Shown in pieces: positions 26,317-36,800 of a stretch of 64,000 nucleotides of DNA. The translations under genes were made by a program, and so were the position numbers. Under the pieces are notes generated by a model, which was given only the letters and a program-made list of their open reading frames with translations, searched no databases and was not told where the DNA came from. The stretch is from Chloroflexota bacterium (GTDB lineage Bacteria > Chloroflexota > Anaerolineae > J102): contig JAKOVD010000002.1 of assembly GCA_029782215.1 (NCBI GenBank), positions 62,001-126,000 on the forward strand, in the 5' to 3' direction. How positions within the stretch are numbered: position 1 is the first letter of the stretch; every line of letters starts with the position of its first letter.

Positions 26317-28044
26317 TCAGTCGCTGCTTTGGCTTTTGGCCAGTTCCTCTTCCACCAGGACGCGGCGCAGGAACTTGCCCACCAGCGACTTGGGCAACTC
26401 AGAACGGAACTCGACCCGGCTGGGCGCCTTGTACGGGGCCAGGCGCTCGCGGCAGAAAGCAATGAGCTCTTCAGCCGTCGCCGTCTCGCCAGGTTTGAGG
26501 ACTACATAGGCCTTCACCGTTTCACCGCGCCGGGCGTCGGGGATGCCCGCCACCACCGCCTCCTGCACCTTGGGGTGCTCGTACAGCACCTCTTCCACCT
26601 CGCGCGGGACGATATTGAACCCAGAGGCGATGATGATGTCCTTCTTGCGGTCGACGATGTAGAAGTAGCCGTCTTCATCCATCCTGGCGATGTCGCCGGT
26701 GTAGAGCCAGCCATCGGCGTCCTTGACTTGCTTCGTTTCTTCGGGTTGGTTCCAGTAGCCGATCATCACCTGCGGCCCGCGCAGAACCAGCTCGCCCACT
26801 TCGCCCACGCCCAACACCGGAAAGGTTCCATCAGCAGCGGGGGCGAGAGAGACGATGCGGGCCTCGACGTCAGGGAGGGGAAAGCCGATGGAACCGGCCT
26901 TGGACAGACCATAGATGGGATTGCCATGCGTCACCGGTGCAGCTTCGGTCAGACCATAGCCCTCACGCAGTTGACCCCCTGTGATCTGTTCAAAGCGTGT
27001 CTGCACCTCCACCGGCAGCGGCGCCGCACCGGAAAGGCAGCCGGTGATCGAATGCAGGTTGTACTTGCCAACATCAGGGTGATTGTTGATGGCGATGTAC
27101 ATCGCCGGCACACCGGGAAAGATGGTGCAGCCCTCGCGTTCGATTTGGGCCATCACGGAGCTCACGTCGCGGGGATTGGGGAAGATGAAACACTCAGCGC
27201 CCAACTTCAACGGGAATAGCATGGCCGTGGTCATCCCGTAGACGTGGAAGAAGGGAATCGCGGCGACGATCTTCTCGCGACCAGGCGTTACCCTGGTGAA
27301 CCAGGAGATGCACTGCAGGATGTTGGCGACCAGGTTGTGGTGGCTGAGCATGGCGGCCTTGGGGACGCCGGTGGTGCCGCCCGTGTACTGGAACAGGGCC
27401 ACGTCATGGGGGCTGACATGGACTTCGGGCGGGTTGGGCGGGTAGTGGGCCAGCAGGCTGGTGAAATGGTCCACACCCACTTCCTCGGGGATATCCACCC
27501 AGTCTCCCTCCTTCTTCCGCGACCGCTTCACCAGGGTCGCAAAGGGCTGAGGGACAAGATCGTGCAGGTGGTAGATAACCACGTTCCTGACCGCCGTTTC
27601 CGCCTGGATCTCCTTCAGCTTGGGATAGAGCTCATTCCAGATCACGATGGTCGTGGCGCCGGAGTCCCGCAGTTGGTGGCGCATCTCGCGCGGTGTATAG
27701 ATGGGATTGGTATTGACGATGACAGCGCCCATCTTGATCGCGGCCAGGAAGGTGATGACGCCCCCCGGTGAGTTCGGCACCTGCAGGGCAATGCGGTCGC
27801 CTTTCTGGATGCCCATGCCCGCAAAGGCGTTGGCCAAACGATCGACCTTGTCCTGCAACTGGCGATAGGTCAGACTGACGCCGATCCTGAGACCCAGCGG
27901 CAAATAGCGCAACGTCATCGTCAGCGCCTTGTGGTCGGGAAACTCTTCAAATGAGGTCCGCAGCAGTCCCCAGATGGACGTGTTCGGGTAGACGATCGTC
28001 TCCGGGACTCCGGGTTCGTAGTGCTTCAGCCAGGGTTTGTCCAG
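26317..28044 (-). CDS. long-chain acyl-CoA synthetase (AMP-binding), CTG start
   Basis: 575 residues if translation starts at CTG 28044. The AMP-binding P-loop YTGGTTGVPKAAMLSHHN, GYGLTEAAPVTHG, the hinge GWLYTGDIARMDEDGYFYIV with DRKKD, and the catalytic Lys in LPKSLVGKFLRRVL mark a FadD-type acyl-CoA synthetase. The first ATG (27918) would cut off 42 residues that match the family N-terminus (DKPWLKHYEPGVPETIVYPN). Upstream of these the frame closes with a TGA and contains no ATG, GTG or TTG. A CTG preceded by GGAGG at 5 nt is the only credible start. Activates fatty acids for beta-oxidation or lipid synthesis. Confidence 0.88.
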   Translation of the reverse strand: MDKPWLKHYEPGVPETIVYPNTSIWGLLRTSFEEFPDHKALTMTLRYLPLGLRIGVSLTYRQLQDKVDRLANAFAGMGIQKGDRIALQVPNSPGGVITFLAAIKMGAVIVNTNPIYTPREMRHQLRDSGATTIVIWNELYPKLKEIQAETAVRNVVIYHLHDLVPQPFATLVKRSRKKEGDWVDIPEEVGVDHFTSLLAHYPPNPPEVHVSPHDVALFQYTGGTTGVPKAAMLSHHNLVANILQCISWFTRVTPGREKIVAAIPFFHVYGMTTAMLFPLKLGAECFIFPNPRDVSSVMAQIEREGCTIFPGVPAMYIAINNHPDVGKYNLHSITGCLSGAAPLPVEVQTRFEQITGGQLREGYGLTEAAPVTHGNPIYGLSKAGSIGFPLPDVEARIVSLAPAADGTFPVLGVGEVGELVLRGPQVMIGYWNQPEETKQVKDADGWLYTGDIARMDEDGYFYIVDRKKDIIIASGFNIVPREVEEVLYEHPKVQEAVVAGIPDARRGETVKAYVVLKPGETATAEELIAFCRERLAPYKAPSRVEFRSELPKSLVGKFLRRVLVEEELAKSQSSD

Positions 28045-28082
28045 TGTAGCCTCCGTGCGCGTCTTCTGTCCATACGATGCTC

Positions 28083-28113
28083 ATTATATGCATGTGTGAC
28101 GCACCGCCTGCAA
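28083..28113 (-). promoter_or_regulatory. probable promoter of the acyl-CoA synthetase
   Basis: Minus strand TTGCAG, 19 nt, TATAAT; exact -10, long spacer. It lies ~38 nt before the CTG start. A GCCTGC/GCAGGC inverted repeat overlaps the -35 and could be an operator or a chance palindrome. Confidence 0.45.
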
Positions 28114-28316
28114 GCAGGCGCATCCTACACAGCGAGGCTGCGAGAACGAGGCCGCTGAATGACCTGGGCGCCCGCAGGTGGAAATCTGCCGAAGTGCTCT
28201 GGCGCTCACAAGGCAGGAATTCAGCCCAGGTCGGGGTCTTGTGCTAGAATCACAATTCGTTCCCCACTCCCTGCGACCTGCCACCGGCTACCTGCTCCCT
28301 GCCACCGGCTACCCTC

Positions 28317-29012
28317 ATGCGCCCTATCGACCAGTTGGCCGCCCTGCAGGCCATCGACAGCCAGTTGGATGCCGAACGGCACCGTTACGCCGAGATCCAG
28401 GCCGCCCTCCAGGAGCCGGAGTCGCTGCGCCAGGCGCGGGAGACGCGCAGCCAGGCCCAGGTGCAGTGGGAGCACTGGCAGCGAGAGCGCAAGCTGCGGG
28501 AAACAGCCGTCAGCGACCAGCAGGCGCGCATCAAGGCCCAGGAAGACCAGCTCTACAAGGGCAAGGGCAAGGACCCGCGCGAGCAGGTAGCGCTGCAGAA
28601 GAACGTAGAGTCGTTGAAGAGGCACCTGCGCGGGCTTGAGGATGAGGTGCTGGAGGCGATGGTGGAGGGCGAGCGCTGGCAGGGAAAGCTGGCGCAGGCC
28701 GAGGCAAGCCTGGAGGCAGCAGACGCCGCCTGGCAGCAGACGCAGGCAGGCCTGCAAAGCGAGCGCCAGGCCCTGGTGGGACGCGCCCGCCAGACCAAGG
28801 CACAGCGTGACACGGCCGCGGCCCAGCTCGACACGGCCCTGCTGCAGCGCTACGAAGGACTGCGCCAGAAGCGGTCCGGCGTGGCCGTGGCACACCTGCA
28901 GGGCGGCAACTGCGGCGGTTGCGGCGGCGCCATCCCCACCGCTGTGCGCCAGCAGGCCCACGGTGATGCCCTCATCGCGTGTCCTCTCTGCGGGCGCCTG
29001 CTTTGCGGTTGA
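28317..29012 (+). CDS. coiled-coil protein with C4-type zinc ribbon
   Basis: 231 residues. About 185 residues of alpha-helical coiled coil rich in Gln, Arg, Glu and Ala (two antiparallel helices expected) are followed by a zinc ribbon with Cys pairs in NCGGCGG and ACPLCGRLLCG. This is the plan of the C4 zinc-ribbon family (zf-RING_7/DUF164), found near nucleic-acid genes in many bacteria; its role is poorly known, with links proposed to RNA or DNA binding. No Shine-Dalgarno sequence seen; a TAGAAT at 28245 may be a -10. The 16-nt CCTGCCACCGGCTACC stretch occurs twice in its leader. Confidence 0.8.
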   Translation: MRPIDQLAALQAIDSQLDAERHRYAEIQAALQEPESLRQARETRSQAQVQWEHWQRERKLRETAVSDQQARIKAQEDQLYKGKGKDPREQVALQKNVESLKRHLRGLEDEVLEAMVEGERWQGKLAQAEASLEAADAAWQQTQAGLQSERQALVGRARQTKAQRDTAAAQLDTALLQRYEGLRQKRSGVAVAHLQGGNCGGCGGAIPTAVRQQAHGDALIACPLCGRLLCG

Positions 29013-29048
29013 GGTAGGCCGGGAAACCAGGGGCGGCATGGGGCGGTT

Positions 29049-29077
29049 TTGCGCGAAGGCGCAGGACCGGGTAGACT
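29049..29077 (+). promoter_or_regulatory. possible promoter of the S8 protease gene
   Basis: TTGCGC, 17 nt, TAGACT. The -10 is the same hexamer as in the M6 protease promoter at 33460. It implies a ~300-nt leader. The rest of the 373-nt gap holds an AAGGAGGTG sequence at 29275-29283 but no convincing gene. Confidence 0.45.
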
Positions 29078-29385
29078 TGCAATCCTGTTGGTGATGCGCG
29101 GTCAGCGAGTCGGCGTTGACCGTACTCAATGCAATATCGTCCGGTTGCGTGGCTGTCAAGCCGCAGGCATTTTTGGCGCTGTTGCCGATCATTCGTTGCC
29201 CGAATGCGCTGGCATTGCCTGTGTTGACGCCCGTTGGGCCGGCAGAGGCTTGCAGGGATCTGCAAGTGTTGTTCAAGGAGGTGTTTGTCGCGAACAGCCC
29301 ATCTGATCTCGTTCTTACACACCACACGTACGTACAGCTTCTATCGTTCAATCGGTTGTACCACATGAGTCTATGGAGGTCTTCC

Positions 29386-32300
29386 ATGAGAAGTCGCTTC
29401 TCGATTCTGATGATTGTGATGCTGGTGTTCAGCGTTCTGGCGCTGCCAGGCATCTCCAGCGCCCGGGAGATCGGGGCCGACACCCCGCTTGCCACAAGCC
29501 CGGCCTATTCGCACCGGCTGATCGTCGAGCTTCAGTCGCCTTCGCTGGCCGAGGCCTGGTCCTCCGGTGCGCTTGTCTCGGCCAGTTCGGCTGACGGCAA
29601 GCTTGACGTCGCTGCACCCACGGCCCAGCAGTACGTCCAGCAACTCCAGGCCGAACAGCAGAGCTTCGTGGCTGCCATGCAGGCGGCCATTCCCAGCGCC
29701 CAGGTGGCCACGTTCCTGAACGAGTCCGGACAGAGCCGGTCCGAAACCTACCAGGTTGTGTTGAATGCAGTGGTCGTCGATGCGGGCCAGAAAGCCGATG
29801 TGGCGGCTTTGGCGCACCGCCTGAGCCGGCTGCCCGGCGTCAAGCGGGTCTCGCGCGATCGCGCCATCGAGCCCGACCTTTACGCCAGCCTGCCGCTGAT
29901 CAATGCCGCTGCCGCCTGGAACAATGCCGCTATCGGCGGTAAGAGCAACGCTGGCGCCGGCGTCAAGTTCGCCTCCGTGGACGGCGGCGCTCATCACGCC
30001 GCCCCGATGTTCGACGGCACCGGCTACACCTATCCCGCCGGCTACCCAAAGGGCGACCCAAAGAACAACAACGGCAAGATCATCGTCAGCCGCGCCTATT
30101 TCCGCCCGTGGGATCCCCCGGCGCCGGGTGACGAGAACACTTGGCCGGGCGTGAACGGCACCCCGCACGGCGTGCACACCTCCTCGACTGCCGCTGGCAA
30201 CGAGGTCGTTGCCAACTACCGCGGCGTCACCGAAACGATCAGCGGCGTGGCGCCCCGGGCCTATGTCATGAGCTACCGCGTGTTCTACGCCAGCAAGAAC
30301 GGTCTGGGCAGCTTCTTCGAGGCGGAGGGCCTGGCGGCGCTCGAGGACGTGGTCAAGGACGGCGCCAATGTGCTGAACAACTCGTGGGGCAACGGCCCTG
30401 TTCCCTCCAACAGCGACTACGACCCCATCGACCATGCCCTTGTCAACACCTGGAAGGCCGGGGTCTTTGTCAGCATGTCGGCGGGCAACTCCGGACCGGG
30501 CCTGGGTACGGGCGATCACCCCTCCGATGAGTACATCAACGTGGCCGCCAGCACCACGGCCGGGACGTTTGCTTCCGGGCGATTCAACGTGACGGCCCCG
30601 GCCCCGGCGCCCGACAACCTCAAGGGCCTCTCGTATGCCGCAGCCGAGTTCGGCGCCGCCCTGCCCGCGGGCACGATCATCGGACCCTTTGACTACCTGC
30701 CGGCGGCGGTCGTCAACCCCGCCAACGCCAACGGCTGCGCCGCCTTCCCTGACGGCGCCTTCACCGGCAAAGCGGCGGTGATCATTCGCGGTTCCTGTGA
30801 GTTCGGCGTGAAGGTGCTGAACGCCGAGAAGGCAGGCGCCAGCTTCGCCGTCATCTACAACAGCGCTGCGGGCGGCGACGGCTTGATCAACATGGCCCCC
30901 GGCGCTGTGGGCGACCAGGTCACGATCGGCGCTATCTTCATCGGCAATGCCAACGGCAAGAACGTCGTCGACTGGTATACCGCCAATAACGCCGGTTCTT
31001 TCAACATCGACACCACCGCCTACCAGGCCGGAAACACGCCCGACCGCATCATCAACTTCAGCAGCCGCGGTCCCAGCGTCAACAACACCCTCAAGCCCGA
31101 CATCGCCGCGCCCGGCGTCAACATCCTGGCGCAGGGTTACGGCGACGAACCCGGCGAGGCCAAGAACCTGGGATACGGGCAGGCTTCCGGCACCAGCATG
31201 GCGTCGCCTCATGTGGCTGGCGCCGCCGTGCTGCTGCGCCAGATTCATCCGAATTGGGGCAACGCCTGGATCAAGTCGGCGTTGATGAGCACCTCCAAGT
31301 ACCTGGACATCTACAACTACGACGAGACGCCGGCGCAGCCCCTGGACATGGGCGCCGGACGCCTTGACCTGACCAACGCCGCCGATCCGGGCGTCATTCT
31401 CAACCCGCCCAGCCTCAGCTTCGGCCAGGTGGTGAGCGGCACCGTCGCCACCAAGACCCTCCAGGTCACCAGCGTGGCCAACGCCGCCGAGACCTACGCC
31501 CTGAGCACGGTCTACACCGGCGCCGGCTTCGACAAGTTGGCGCCCATTGCCGGCATGACGGTGACGCCGGCCAGCCTGACCCTGGCGCCGGGCGAGACCA
31601 AGACCGTGACGGTGACCTGGGACACGGCGCAGTCGCTGGGCTACGGCGATAACCAGGGCTTTGTCGTGCTCGACGGCAGCAGCCACGATGCCCATCTGCC
31701 CGCCTGGATGCGCGTGGGCTATGCGACGCCGGGCGCTGACGTGCTGCTGATCGACAACGACGGCAGCAGCAGCGGCCGCGGCGATGACTACTCCGGCTAC
31801 TACACCCGCACGCTGGAAGCGCTGGGTCGCAGCTACGAGGTGTGGGACGCCGACGCTCATGCCAGCGGCGCCAATTCGATCCCGGATGCCACAGTGCTGT
31901 CGCGCTATCCCAACATCGTCTTCGAGACCGGCGACAACTACCGGGGCAACCCGCTTACCCAGTCGGACCTCGATCGCCTGAACGAGTACTTCAACGGCGG
32001 CGGCCATGTGATCGCCTTCGGCCAGGACCTGGCGAGCGCCACCGGCGGCGCCGTGACCGATCCCAACTCCTACACGCAGTTCTACAACCGGCTGTTGGGC
32101 GCCACCTGGCTGCAGGACAGCGTCAACGGTGAAGCGGTCTACACTGACACGGCCCAGTTGATCACGGGTGTGCCGGGCCAGCCGTACACCAACATGAGCT
32201 TCGACATCAGCGCCCGCGGCGACGGCGCCGGTAACCAGGGCTACGTGGACGAGATCGCACGCGGCTTCGCCCAGGACGCCGAGTACCTGGCCCACACCTC

Positions 32301-33291
32301 CTGGCCGCTCTTGAAGTACGCCCAGGGTGGCAACAACGTCCAGGATGGCTATGTGGCGGTGACCAATCGCGACCAGCCGACCCTGGAGCGCCCCGGCACC
32401 ACCATGGCCGGACGGTCGCTGTACTTCTCCTTCGGCCTGGAAGGCGTCAACGACAACACGGGCTTTAACACCCGCGAGGACCTGCTGGGCTCCGCTCTGA
32501 AGTGGGCGAATGACAGCGCCACCGTCGCCATCGACGCCCAGGTCAGCGGTCTGAACGCCGTCAGCGTCTTTACGGCGACCGTCACCTCCAGCTTCGGCGG
32601 TGGTGGGGTCAGCTACCGCTGGGACTTCGGCGATGGCTCGGACTACACGCAGCCGACCGGCAGCCGCTTTGGCGGGCACACCTACACCAAGGCCGGCACC
32701 TACACGGTGCGGGTGCAGGCGACCAATGAGCTGGGCACCACGGTGCTGGGCCAGACGCAGATCACGATTGCCCCGGCCACGCCCATCACCGTGACCTTGC
32801 CGCTGATGGCGGATACCTGGGTCAACGGCGGTGACCCGGCGGTGAACTACAACACCTTTGCCGCCCTCATCGGCCGCACGACGGGCCTGGACAACATCCT
32901 GCTCACCTTCGACCGCAGCGCGCTGCCGGCCGGGGCGGAGATCGTGGGCGCTGAACTGGGCGCCAACTTCAGCGGCCAATCGGGCCAGTTCGGCAAGACG
33001 CTCGTCGCCGCCAACGTCAATGCCTTCACCCCGGCCACGGTCACCTATGCCACGGCGCCCCTGGTTTACAACCCCGGCGCCGCGGTGGCGGTGCCCAACG
33101 CCGCCGGCCCCGTGACCTTCGATGTCACGTCGCAGGTGGCGGCATGGGACGCAGGCGCTGCACAGGCGGCTGATGGCAAGGGGAACCTGGCCATCTTGGC
33201 CGCAGGTCCTGGCGGACGTGTGATCCTGGACAGCCTGGAGACCTTCCAGGGGCATCCGGCCACGCTTACCGTCATGTATCGACCGCAGTAG
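29386..33291 (+). CDS. secreted S8 subtilisin-like serine protease with PA, PKD and shared C-terminal domains
   Basis: 1301 residues from ATG 29386 (GGAGG 6 nt upstream). Signal peptide ends near ISSA (res ~25). An I9-type propeptide (about 40-165) precedes the S8 domain with Asp199 (FASVDGG), His261 (PHGVHTSST), oxyanion Asn in LNNSWGNG and Ser604 (ASGTSMASPHVAG). A PA domain is inserted before the serine (about 440-530). After it come an Fn3-like domain, a large region with GFNTREDLLGSALKW, a PKD domain (VSYRWDFGDGS, about 1070-1130), and a C-terminal DNRLRE-like module (about 1135-1300) nearly identical to those of the next two genes. Probably a surface or extracellular protease of broad specificity. 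Confidence 0.92.
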   Translation: MRSRFSILMIVMLVFSVLALPGISSAREIGADTPLATSPAYSHRLIVELQSPSLAEAWSSGALVSASSADGKLDVAAPTAQQYVQQLQAEQQSFVAAMQAAIPSAQVATFLNESGQSRSETYQVVLNAVVVDAGQKADVAALAHRLSRLPGVKRVSRDRAIEPDLYASLPLINAAAAWNNAAIGGKSNAGAGVKFASVDGGAHHAAPMFDGTGYTYPAGYPKGDPKNNNGKIIVSRAYFRPWDPPAPGDENTWPGVNGTPHGVHTSSTAAGNEVVANYRGVTETISGVAPRAYVMSYRVFYASKNGLGSFFEAEGLAALEDVVKDGANVLNNSWGNGPVPSNSDYDPIDHALVNTWKAGVFVSMSAGNSGPGLGTGDHPSDEYINVAASTTAGTFASGRFNVTAPAPAPDNLKGLSYAAAEFGAALPAGTIIGPFDYLPAAVVNPANANGCAAFPDGAFTGKAAVIIRGSCEFGVKVLNAEKAGASFAVIYNSAAGGDGLINMAPGAVGDQVTIGAIFIGNANGKNVVDWYTANNAGSFNIDTTAYQAGNTPDRIINFSSRGPSVNNTLKPDIAAPGVNILAQGYGDEPGEAKNLGYGQASGTSMASPHVAGAAVLLRQIHPNWGNAWIKSALMSTSKYLDIYNYDETPAQPLDMGAGRLDLTNAADPGVILNPPSLSFGQVVSGTVATKTLQVTSVANAAETYALSTVYTGAGFDKLAPIAGMTVTPASLTLAPGETKTVTVTWDTAQSLGYGDNQGFVVLDGSSHDAHLPAWMRVGYATPGADVLLIDNDGSSSGRGDDYSGYYTRTLEALGRSYEVWDADAHASGANSIPDATVLSRYPNIVFETGDNYRGNPLTQSDLDRLNEYFNGGGHVIAFGQDLASATGGAVTDPNSYTQFYNRLLGATWLQDSVNGEAVYTDTAQLITGVPGQPYTNMSFDISARGDGAGNQGYVDEIARGFAQDAEYLAHTSWPLLKYAQGGNNVQDGYVAVTNRDQPTLERPGTTMAGRSLYFSFGLEGVNDNTGFNTREDLLGSALKWANDSATVAIDAQVSGLNAVSVFTATVTSSFGGGGVSYRWDFGDGSDYTQPTGSRFGGHTYTKAGTYTVRVQATNELGTTVLGQTQITIAPATPITVTLPLMADTWVNGGDPAVNYNTFAALIGRTTGLDNILLTFDRSALPAGAEIVGAELGANFSGQSGQFGKTLVAANVNAFTPATVTYATAPLVYNPGAAVAVPNAAGPVTFDVTSQVAAWDAGAAQAADGKGNLAILAAGPGGRVILDSLETFQGHPATLTVMYRPQ

Positions 33292-33339
33292 AGGCGCAGT
33301 AGGGGCGAAGCGTGCTGCGCCCCCATTCCCTGAGGGATG

Positions 33340-33371
33340 ACAAGGCCGGGGTGACCATGCCCCGGCCTTGT
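33340..33371 (+). terminator. hairpin after the S8 protease gene
   Basis: Perfect 12-bp stem (ACAAGGCCGGGG with CCCCGGCCTTGT), 8-nt loop, 48 nt past the stop. No T-run (CGCGTCTTC follows). A close relative of the stem at 37514-37545 after the next gene. Confidence 0.55.
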
Positions 33372-33436
33372 CGCGTCTTCGGGCAGGACCGGAGGGCGCT
33401 GCCAGGCCGCGCCCTGTGATCTTCGTTACATGATGG

Positions 33437-33465
33437 TTGACAATGCCTGGCTTTGAGACTAGACT
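33437..33465 (+). promoter_or_regulatory. promoter of the M6 protease gene
   Basis: Exact TTGACA, 17 nt, TAGACT. The start codon is ~355 nt further on, giving a long leader (most of the 536-nt gap 33292-33827). In the leader, AAGGAG directly precedes a five-codon frame ATG CCT CTG AAC TAA at 33707-33721. Confidence 0.7.
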
Positions 33466-33827
33466 ACCTGGCCTATGTAAGATTGATCTCTCGGTGTTGA
33501 CGACTGGCCCCGCACCGAGGGTTGACATCTCCACTCCACCGGATCTCAATCACCAACCTTGTCCTGCAACGATGTTGTCGCAATCCGGACGCCAACCCGC
33601 CTGTGCCGATGTGGAAGGGAAGCTCAGGCGGCACATATCGAGCCGGAATAGCGTGTGCACAGTCCATGGCCCTGGGCCAACAGCTCTTGTTCCCATGATC
33701 AAGGAGATGCCTCTGAACTAACACAGTACAGTCCATCGAGGTGCGCTGCCGCGGTCGCCAACACGGCCAGTGGGCACGCATTGTCAACGTCTTCTGCTGT
33801 TTCATGCTCATATCGAGGAGAAACCCC

Positions 33828-36800
33828 ATGTACAGACGATTCAAGATTCTTTCCATGCTTGTGGTCATCGCCATGCTGCTGGCTATGGTCGGGCCGGCCG
33901 TCCTTGCCGAGGGGCCGGGCGGCGACGGCGAGATCGTGCAGCGCAAGAGCGGCGTCCAGCCAAAGAAGTTCGCTCCCCTGGATCAACCGGACCAGCAGAT
34001 GTATCAGCAGCGCCGCCAGGTGGAAGGGGCGGTGTTGTCAGGTAATGCCGCCGCACAGCAGGATTTGACACTGACAGGCGAAGGCAAGGCCCTGGTGCTG
34101 CTCCTGGACTTCGCCGGCACTGATGTGGTCACCTGGAATCCCGGCGACCAATGGGACCCCTACGGCAAGGCCGAAGAGGTTGACTTCGAGGATTTTGGTG
34201 ACTGCTCCAACATCATCACCCAGACCAAGACCTTTACCTACACGCCGACCCTGCACGGCAATGTTGCGGTGCCCCCCACCGCCGATGCCGCCTACAAAGG
34301 CGGGGATGAGAACCTCTCCTTTGGGCTCTATTCGCCGGACACCAGCCGCCAGCATTTCGAGAACCTTGTGTTCGGTGATGGCGTTGCCTTCAGCTATAAC
34401 GCTGCTAACGGTGAGCCGGTCAACGTTTCGATCGATGAGTCGCTCCGCAAGTACTACGAGAAGCTCTCGGCCGGCAAATTTACGGTCAGCGGTGATGTGG
34501 TCGGCTGGATTCCGCTGCCGCATTCGATGGCGTGGTACGGCGCCGACATGTGCCCCGGCGCGCTGTCGCAGAACGTCCAGAATGCCGGCGGCGCTGACGG
34601 CTACTACAACTTCAATCCTGACCGCCAGCGGCAGCTCCGCGTCGACTACGGCACCCCCAAGGCTGCTGTCATGGATGCCGTGGACTGGATCAACGCCAAC
34701 ATGCCGGACTTTGACTGGTCCAAGTACGACGCCGACCACAACGGCGTGATCGACACCATCATGCTGGTGGCGGCTGGCGTTGACGAGGCCAACACGGGCG
34801 CCGATGAGATGGCCATCTGGCCGCACAGCTCGAGCGTCAATTACTGCGCCTCCGCGGGTCCCGACGGCCAGTGCGGCACGGCGGATGACATTCGCACCGG
34901 CGCCTACATCGTACAGGGCGAGACCACCGGCGTTGCCACCTTCACCCATGAATACGGCCACCGCCTGGGCGCCGATGATCTCTACTCCTATGGCTACGGT
35001 GAGACCTCGGCCGGCATCTGGAGCAACATGTCTGATGACCGCGGTCACGGCCTTCCCTGGGACTCCGGTTCCGTGGGCATGGATCCCTGGCACAAGCTGG
35101 GTTGGGGCTGGCTCAACCCTGTGGTCATGAACTACGACGACCCGGCGCAGGTGGTCACCCTGGGCCAGGCGGCGGACGTGCCGGCCGGAATGAACGACGC
35201 CATCCTGGTCAAGCTGCCGGACTCGCGGGAACAGATCGAGACCGCCCACAGTCCCACGCACATGTGGTGGGGCGGCCGCCAGAACCTGATGGATAACCTG
35301 GTCTATCGGCCCGTGGACCTGACCGGCGCCACCGCCGCCCAGCTCACCTTCTGGAACAAGTTCGATATCGAGCCCAATTGGGACTTCGGCTTTGTCCAGG
35401 TCTCGACTGACCAGGGCGCCACCTGGACCAGCCTGGCCAACGACCACACGACCGATGAGCATGACCCTGGCGCCATCGACTACGTGGTCGCCAACCTGCC
35501 CGGCCTCACCGGCACGATCGATGATTGGCGCCAGGAGAGCTACGATCTCAGCGCCTACGCCGGCAAGGAGATCTGGCTGGGCTTCCGCTACGCCACGGAC
35601 TGGGCGACCCTGGGAAATGGCTGGTGGGTCGACGACATCCAGGTGACCAAGGACGGGGCCGCCGTCTTCTCCGATGACGTCGAGAGCGGGCAAGGGTCCT
35701 GGGTGGTCGCGTCTGGTGTCGACCACTGGAGCATCTCCGATGGTGTCTTCACGTATCCCCAGTACTACCTGTGGGAGTGGCGCAACGACGCCGGCATCGA
35801 CCACAACCTGGCCATTGGCCGCTGCGATGTTGAGAGCTGGGGTCTGCTTGGCTGGTACATCAACGACCACAAGTACACCGCCAACGAGATCTACGACTAC
35901 CTTTCGGACGTGCCCAGCTTCGGGCCCAAGGGCAAGGCGCTGGTCATCGACTCCCACCCGCAGCCGCTGCGCGACACCACTTCAGTGAATGCCCACAATG
36001 CCCGCAGCAACACCGCCTACCGCTGCTACGGCATGCGTGACGCCGCCTTCGGCCTCCAGGAGCTGCCCTCCTTCAAGGTAACCCAGCCGCCCAACAACCC
36101 GAGCCGCTGGGGCAACCCCGACTACACCTATCCGGCCCAGCCTGCGGTCAGCGCTTTCCATGACAGCATGAGCTACTACCCCGGCCTGGAGTACACCAGC
36201 ATCCGCGCCAGCAATGACCCGCGCGGCCCGCGCATGTACTGGACTGCAAAGGAACGCGACGCCAGCGTCGTGGTGCCGGCCAAGGGCGTCTACAGCGTCA
36301 AGGCCCCCGGCTACGAGGAAGGCACTGGCTTCCTGCAGTGGATGCCCGAGGAGTCGTCCTGGTACGGGTTCTGGGACTGGAAGGGCGGCACCGGCAACCC
36401 CGGCGATGAGCACCTGCAGTATGGTGTTCACGTCCAGGTGGTCGACCAGGCCGCCGACGGCAGTTGGGGCAAGATCAAGGTCTGGAACGCCCTGAACCAG
36501 TTTGAGGGCGCCGTCACCCAGACCCCCAGCGCCAACCCGCTCATGCACGGCGATACCGTGAACGTGGAGTTCATGGGCTCGAACATCGGCGGCGCCGTCA
36601 ACGGCTGGTTCGTGATGCCGGTGGACAGCGACCTCGAGTTCGTCAGCGCCAGCGGCGGCGCCGTGCCGCTGACTGGCCCCGCCCTGGCTCAGTTGGCAGC
36701 CAGCCGTGGCGCCGACCTGGCGGCGGCCTTGGGCGCCAACGCCGCGGCGGCGGGCGACAAGGTCGTGGCCGTGGCTTGGAGCGGCGACGTCGCCACCGGC

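Noticed and set aside
29371-33549. A 1392-codon open frame on the minus strand opposite the S8 protease
   Set aside because: It is a product of strong third-position GC bias in the real gene. It has no domain, signal peptide or ribosome site, and the plus-strand frame has clear catalytic motifs.
33437-33721. A 94-codon frame in the leader of the M6 gene
   Set aside because: It starts inside the promoter, has no ribosome site and its composition is not protein-like.
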